Of a stretch of 64,000 nucleotides of DNA, positions 61,078 through 64,000 are shown in pieces. Made by a program: the position numbers and the translations under genes. Positions within the stretch are counted from its first letter, which is position 1; each line of letters opens with the position of its first letter. This stretch comes from Hymenobacter volaticus. Its GTDB lineage: Bacteria > Bacteroidota > Bacteroidia > Cytophagales > Hymenobacteraceae. Location of the stretch: NCBI RefSeq assembly GCF_022921055.1, contig NZ_CP095061.1, positions 4,689,501 to 4,753,500 of the forward strand. The letters run 5' to 3'. The notes beneath the pieces were generated by a model. The model searched no databases. It was not told the origin of the DNA and worked only from the letters and a program-made list of their open reading frames with translations.

Positions 61078-61878
61078 TTGCGCGTGTCATTTTCCGTTTT
61101 GCTTTTACGCCTGCATCTGCTGGTACTACTTGCTTTCTTACTTTTTTACGCTACCAAAGCTGCGTTGTTATTTCTGGGCCGCCAAGAAGACTTGCGCAAT
61201 CTGCGGGCCCGTACCCGTATCGTCGACTCCCTACTGGGGCTGCTGATTTTGGGGTCCGGGCTTTGGTTGGTGGCTTTGTACCCAGGGGACGCCCCACGTT
61301 GGCTGTGGGTGGAACTCGGCTTGGCCGTGGTTCTGCTGCCGCTGGCTATTGCAGCCATGCGGCGTCAATATAAGCCGGGCATAGCCTGCATGCTACTCGG
61401 CCTACTGTACCTGTATGGCGTCGCGCAAGCTGGTAGCCTTACGTTGCAGCGCCCAAGTCGCAGGGTCGCTGGCACGGCCGCACTCGGCCGCCCCGAAACC
61501 ACTCCCACGCCTGATGCGGCTCCTCCCGTCGATACACTATTTGATGATGAACCTGGCCTTTCGGAAGCGGAAACCGCCGCGCTACAGGCAGCCACTGCCA
61601 ATGCAGCCATTGCGTCGCCTCCGGCCGAGCCTGAAACCGATGGAGAAGGTATCTTGGCTGATGGCAAAGCGTTGTTCAACAAAAATTGCGCGGTATGCCA
61701 TGGAGCCAATGGGCGCTTAGGTTTGAACGGAGCACACGACCTTAGCAAAAGCAACCTCAACACGACGGGTCGCGTGTACATGGTGACGCAAGGTTTGGGC
61801 AAAATGCCTGCTTTCAAAGACAAGCTAACTACGGCTCAGATTCAGCAAGTAGTAGCTTATTCGCTGACGTTGAAGTAA
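61078..61878 (+). CDS. Membrane protein with C-terminal cytochrome c domain
   Basis: This protein of up to 266 residues starts with TTG at 61078 or GTG at 61084. The N-terminal half has four membrane helices (about residues 8-33, 49-67, 75-94 and 101-119), with spacing reminiscent of SirB2-like proteins. A Pro/Ala/Glu-rich linker follows (130-190). Then comes a cytochrome c domain with heme motif CAVCH (204-208) and a likely axial Met243 (GKMPAF). It presumably passes electrons in the periplasm while anchored in the inner membrane. Partners are unknown. Confidence 0.85.
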   Translation: MRVSFSVLLLRLHLLVLLAFLLFYATKAALLFLGRQEDLRNLRARTRIVDSLLGLLILGSGLWLVALYPGDAPRWLWVELGLAVVLLPLAIAAMRRQYKPGIACMLLGLLYLYGVAQAGSLTLQRPSRRVAGTAALGRPETTPTPDAAPPVDTLFDDEPGLSEAETAALQAATANAAIASPPAEPETDGEGILADGKALFNKNCAVCHGANGRLGLNGAHDLSKSNLNTTGRVYMVTQGLGKMPAFKDKLTTAQIQQVVAYSLTLK

Positions 61879-62131
61879 ACTACCTCATTAGATAAGGTCT
61901 ACGGGTTGACTGCTCTATGCCAGCTCAACTTCAGATCCTACTCTCAGAGGTAATTGTAGCTGATGAGTTGAAGGATTAGCGGCGTAGCTAGACCGCAACT
62001 CACATTATTTACAACAGTATAAGCTTAAATAACGCCCTATTTCTTCTGTAATACCGTAACCAAGTTTTTGCTTTTATAGAAAGTCGTTTTATACGTTACT
62101 TATTCCATTCTACTCTTCCCCGTCTCTCTAC

Positions 62132-63463
62132 ATGGCAAAGAAATCTAATTCCGGTGGGCGCCAGCAAACCAACAGCACCCGCCACCCCGGCGCTACCGAC
62201 GCCCCGCGTGGCAACCAACCCACTCGCAATCCGGATACTGGCACCTACGAAACAGCGCAACAACGGGAAACCGCCGTATTGATAGCCGTGCCAGACAAAC
62301 GGCAGTCGGATACCCGTACCCAAGAGTACCTAGACGAGTTGGAGTTTCTAGCCGAAACAGCCGGCGTGGAAGTGAAGAAACGCTTTGTGCAGCGCCTCGA
62401 CAAGCCCGACATTAGAACCTTTGTGGGTGAAGGTAAGCTAGCCGAAATCAAAGCCTACGTAACCCATTCTGGCATCAGCGTAGTCATTTTCGACGACGAC
62501 CTGTCGCCTTCGCAGTTGCGCAACTTGGAGGCCGAGTTGATGGTGAAGATCGTGGACCGCTCGCTACTTATCATCGACATCTTTGCTACCCGGGCCAAAA
62601 CAGCTACTGCGCGGGCTCAGGTGGAGTTGGCGCAGTACCAGTATCTGCTGCCCCGCCTGACGGGTCTGTGGAGTCACTTAAGCCGGCAACGTGGTGGTGG
62701 CGTGAGTATGCGCGGACCGGGGGAAACGGAAATCGAGACAGACCGCCGCGTAGTGCGCGACCGAATTTCGCTGCTGAAAGACAAACTCAAGGACTTCGAC
62801 AAGCAAAGCCATACCCAGCGCAAGGCGCGCGGCGGCGTGGTACGGGTGGCGCTGGTGGGCTACACCAACGTGGGCAAAAGCACGATTATGAATCTGCTGA
62901 GCCGCTCCGACGTGTTTGCCGAAAACAAGCTGTTTGCCACTGTCGATTCCACAGTGCGCAAGATTTCCTTCGACAATATCCCGTTCCTGCTTTCTGATAC
63001 TGTTGGGTTTATCCGCAAGCTCCCTACGCGTCTCATCGAGAGCTTTAAGAGCACGCTCGACGAAATCAGGGAGGCCGACTTGTTGGTGCACGTTGTAGAC
63101 ATCTCGCATCCTTCGTTTGAAGAGCAGATTGAGGTGGTCAACGAAACGCTTAAGGATATCGAGGCGGCCGATAAGCCGATGCTGCTGGTTTTCAACAAAA
63201 TCGACCAGTACCGCACTGATACGGAAACTGAGCGCGAGGCTGGCTTCGAGGGCATGAACGAGGATGAAGACGCACCTAGCCGTCCTACACTAGCGCAGCT
63301 ACAGGACACGTACATGGCTAAAATGCACGACCCGGTTCTCTTCATTTCGGCTAAAAACCGTGAGAACATCGAAGAGCTTCGGGCCCTGCTGACTCGTCAC
63401 GTAGCGAAGATCCACTATCAGCGTTACCCCAATACGGTAATTGACCACGTAGACGGCGAGTAG
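62132..63463 (+). CDS. hflX: GTPase HflX
   Basis: This 443-residue protein has the HflX N-domain (FVGEGKLAEIKAYV, then IDIFATRAKTATARAQVELA), the glycine-rich linker (RGGGVSMRGPGETEIE) and the G domain: VGYTNVGKST, DTVGFIRKLP and FNKID. HflX binds the 50S subunit and helps split or rescue ribosomes under stress. An unusual Ser/Pro/Gln-rich N-terminal extension of about 45 residues precedes the core. A classic terminator follows. Confidence 0.96.
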   Translation: MAKKSNSGGRQQTNSTRHPGATDAPRGNQPTRNPDTGTYETAQQRETAVLIAVPDKRQSDTRTQEYLDELEFLAETAGVEVKKRFVQRLDKPDIRTFVGEGKLAEIKAYVTHSGISVVIFDDDLSPSQLRNLEAELMVKIVDRSLLIIDIFATRAKTATARAQVELAQYQYLLPRLTGLWSHLSRQRGGGVSMRGPGETEIETDRRVVRDRISLLKDKLKDFDKQSHTQRKARGGVVRVALVGYTNVGKSTIMNLLSRSDVFAENKLFATVDSTVRKISFDNIPFLLSDTVGFIRKLPTRLIESFKSTLDEIREADLLVHVVDISHPSFEEQIEVVNETLKDIEAADKPMLLVFNKIDQYRTDTETEREAGFEGMNEDEDAPSRPTLAQLQDTYMAKMHDPVLFISAKNRENIEELRALLTRHVAKIHYQRYPNTVIDHVDGE

Positions 63464-63778
63464 ATAGCCTCACCCTGAATAGAAGCCCTGGCAAGTTGCC
63501 AGGGCTTTTTTATGCTTGGTATGCTTGTGTTGATTGCTGTTTAGTGGTTGAAGTGAGGGTAAGCGAGTAAGTTACCAAACTGCCTACCGTGGTTGCGTGC
63601 TAGTACGAATTGCGTAGTGTCTTCTGTGTAATCATCTCATCCTAATAGCTCTTCTACTTTCAAAAACCCTAGTTCCACTTTGAAAATATTGTCTCCCTTC
63701 ATACCTTAAATCACCACATTATTACTATATTTCATCCTATTCTCCTCTCACAATTATACTCACTCACAAACCACTCGC
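63464..63778. other. Intergenic region, terminator then AT-rich leader
   Basis: After the hflX terminator about 270 bases of mostly AT-rich sequence precede a new plus-strand gene. No other feature was recognised. Confidence 0.6.
63484..63511 (+). terminator. Rho-independent terminator of hflX
   Basis: The palindrome AGCCCTGGCAA/TTGCCAGGGCT is followed by TTTTT. It starts 21 bases after the hflX stop. Confidence 0.92.
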
Positions 63779-64000
63779 ATGAAGGCAAAATTTTACGCAT
63801 TGGCTCTCTCTTTTCTGGGCTTAACTTCTTCAACTCTTGCGCAAGACTTGCGCTCAACGCTTGCCAATGGCAAGGCAACGCCAGGCAGACAGTGTGCCAC
63901 GATGGACGTATTGAAAGCGCAAATGGCAGCCGATCCTTCACTTGCCAAGCGCATGGCGGCAGTAGAAGACCAGACCAAAAAGTTTGAAGCTACGTCAACT
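63779..64000 (+). CDS. Secreted protein, possibly M43-type metalloprotease, 3' end outside window
   Basis: An ATG at 63779 opens a frame that runs to the window end (74 codons). It starts with a signal peptide (MKAKFYALALSFLGLTSSTL, then AQ). The following RQCATMDVLKAQMAADPSLA resembles the propeptide start of cytophagalysin-type M43 zinc proteases of Bacteroidota. That assignment is from memory of the N-terminal pattern and needs the rest of the gene. Confidence 0.6.
   Translation, partial: MKAKFYALALSFLGLTSSTLAQDLRSTLANGKATPGRQCATMDVLKAQMAADPSLAKRMAAVEDQTKKFEATST

Noticed and set aside
1..64000. Defence island, prophage, integrative element or biosynthetic cluster
   Set aside because: No integrase, transposase, phage structural, restriction, toxin-antitoxin, NRPS/PKS or reverse-transcriptase motifs were seen in any supported ORF.

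Overview
The window looks like chromosomal DNA of a Bacteroidota bacterium close to Hymenobacter (Cytophagales). Evidence for this is a full-length sprA-type gene of the gliding/type IX secretion system (T9SS), three secreted proteins with T9SS type A C-terminal sorting domains, a SusC/SusD pair, another carboxypeptidase-regulatory-like TonB receptor, and LytS/LytTR-type signalling. No organism name can be proven from the sequence alone. There are no rRNA genes, recognisable tRNAs, CRISPR arrays, insertion sequences, phage genes or defence islands.

Layout. 1-2.8 kb: end of a MoxR AAA+ ATPase, a small membrane ORF, and a translationally coupled ECF sigma/anti-sigma pair. 3-6 kb: a large secreted cytochrome c/PA14/T9SS protein, followed by an AT-rich spacer. 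6.6-10.1 kb: surface polysaccharide genes (methyltransferase, flippase, glycosyltransferase). 10.3-15 kb: a TonB receptor with a T9SS surface protein. 15-19.4 kb: YicC, an exported protein, an M28 peptidase, VanZ and GcvH. 19.6-30.6 kb: sprA, ruvA and malic enzyme on the minus strand, with a decayed DUF885-like fragment between the last two. 31.5-39.8 kb: SusC, SusD, two SDR dehydrogenases and an FAH-family hydrolase on the plus strand, resembling part of a non-phosphorylating L-fucose or deoxy-sugar pathway. 40-43 kb: DUF1905 protein, LytS/LytTR two-component pair, cupin/pirin-like protein. 43.5-49.5 kb: a metalloprotease-like/beta-propeller/outer-membrane-barrel protein, a DUF2141 protein, two small proteins and a lipoprotein MsrA. 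49.8-55.2 kb: a six-PAS histidine kinase, then a methionine-type aminotransferase and an omega-amidase-like nitrilase. 55.3-64 kb: FG-GAP/T9SS protein, MurF, RfbC with a glycosyltransferase, a membrane cytochrome c, HflX, and the start of a secreted protein cut by the window end.

The dominant anomaly is a set of 16 apparent one-base deletions that break 12 otherwise intact genes. Every one can be placed in a G or C run (3-6 bases as written), and adding one base restores a continuous family-typical protein. This points to homopolymer under-calling in the sequence, not to gene decay. I therefore annotate these as single genes with a suspected frameshift.

I found no clear new defence or mobile system. 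The most unusual items are the two multidomain envelope proteins (3.0-5.9 kb and 43.6-46.5 kb), an L-fucose-dehydrogenase-like SDR whose catalytic lysine is asparagine, and two perfect 31-33 bp hairpins at gene ends.
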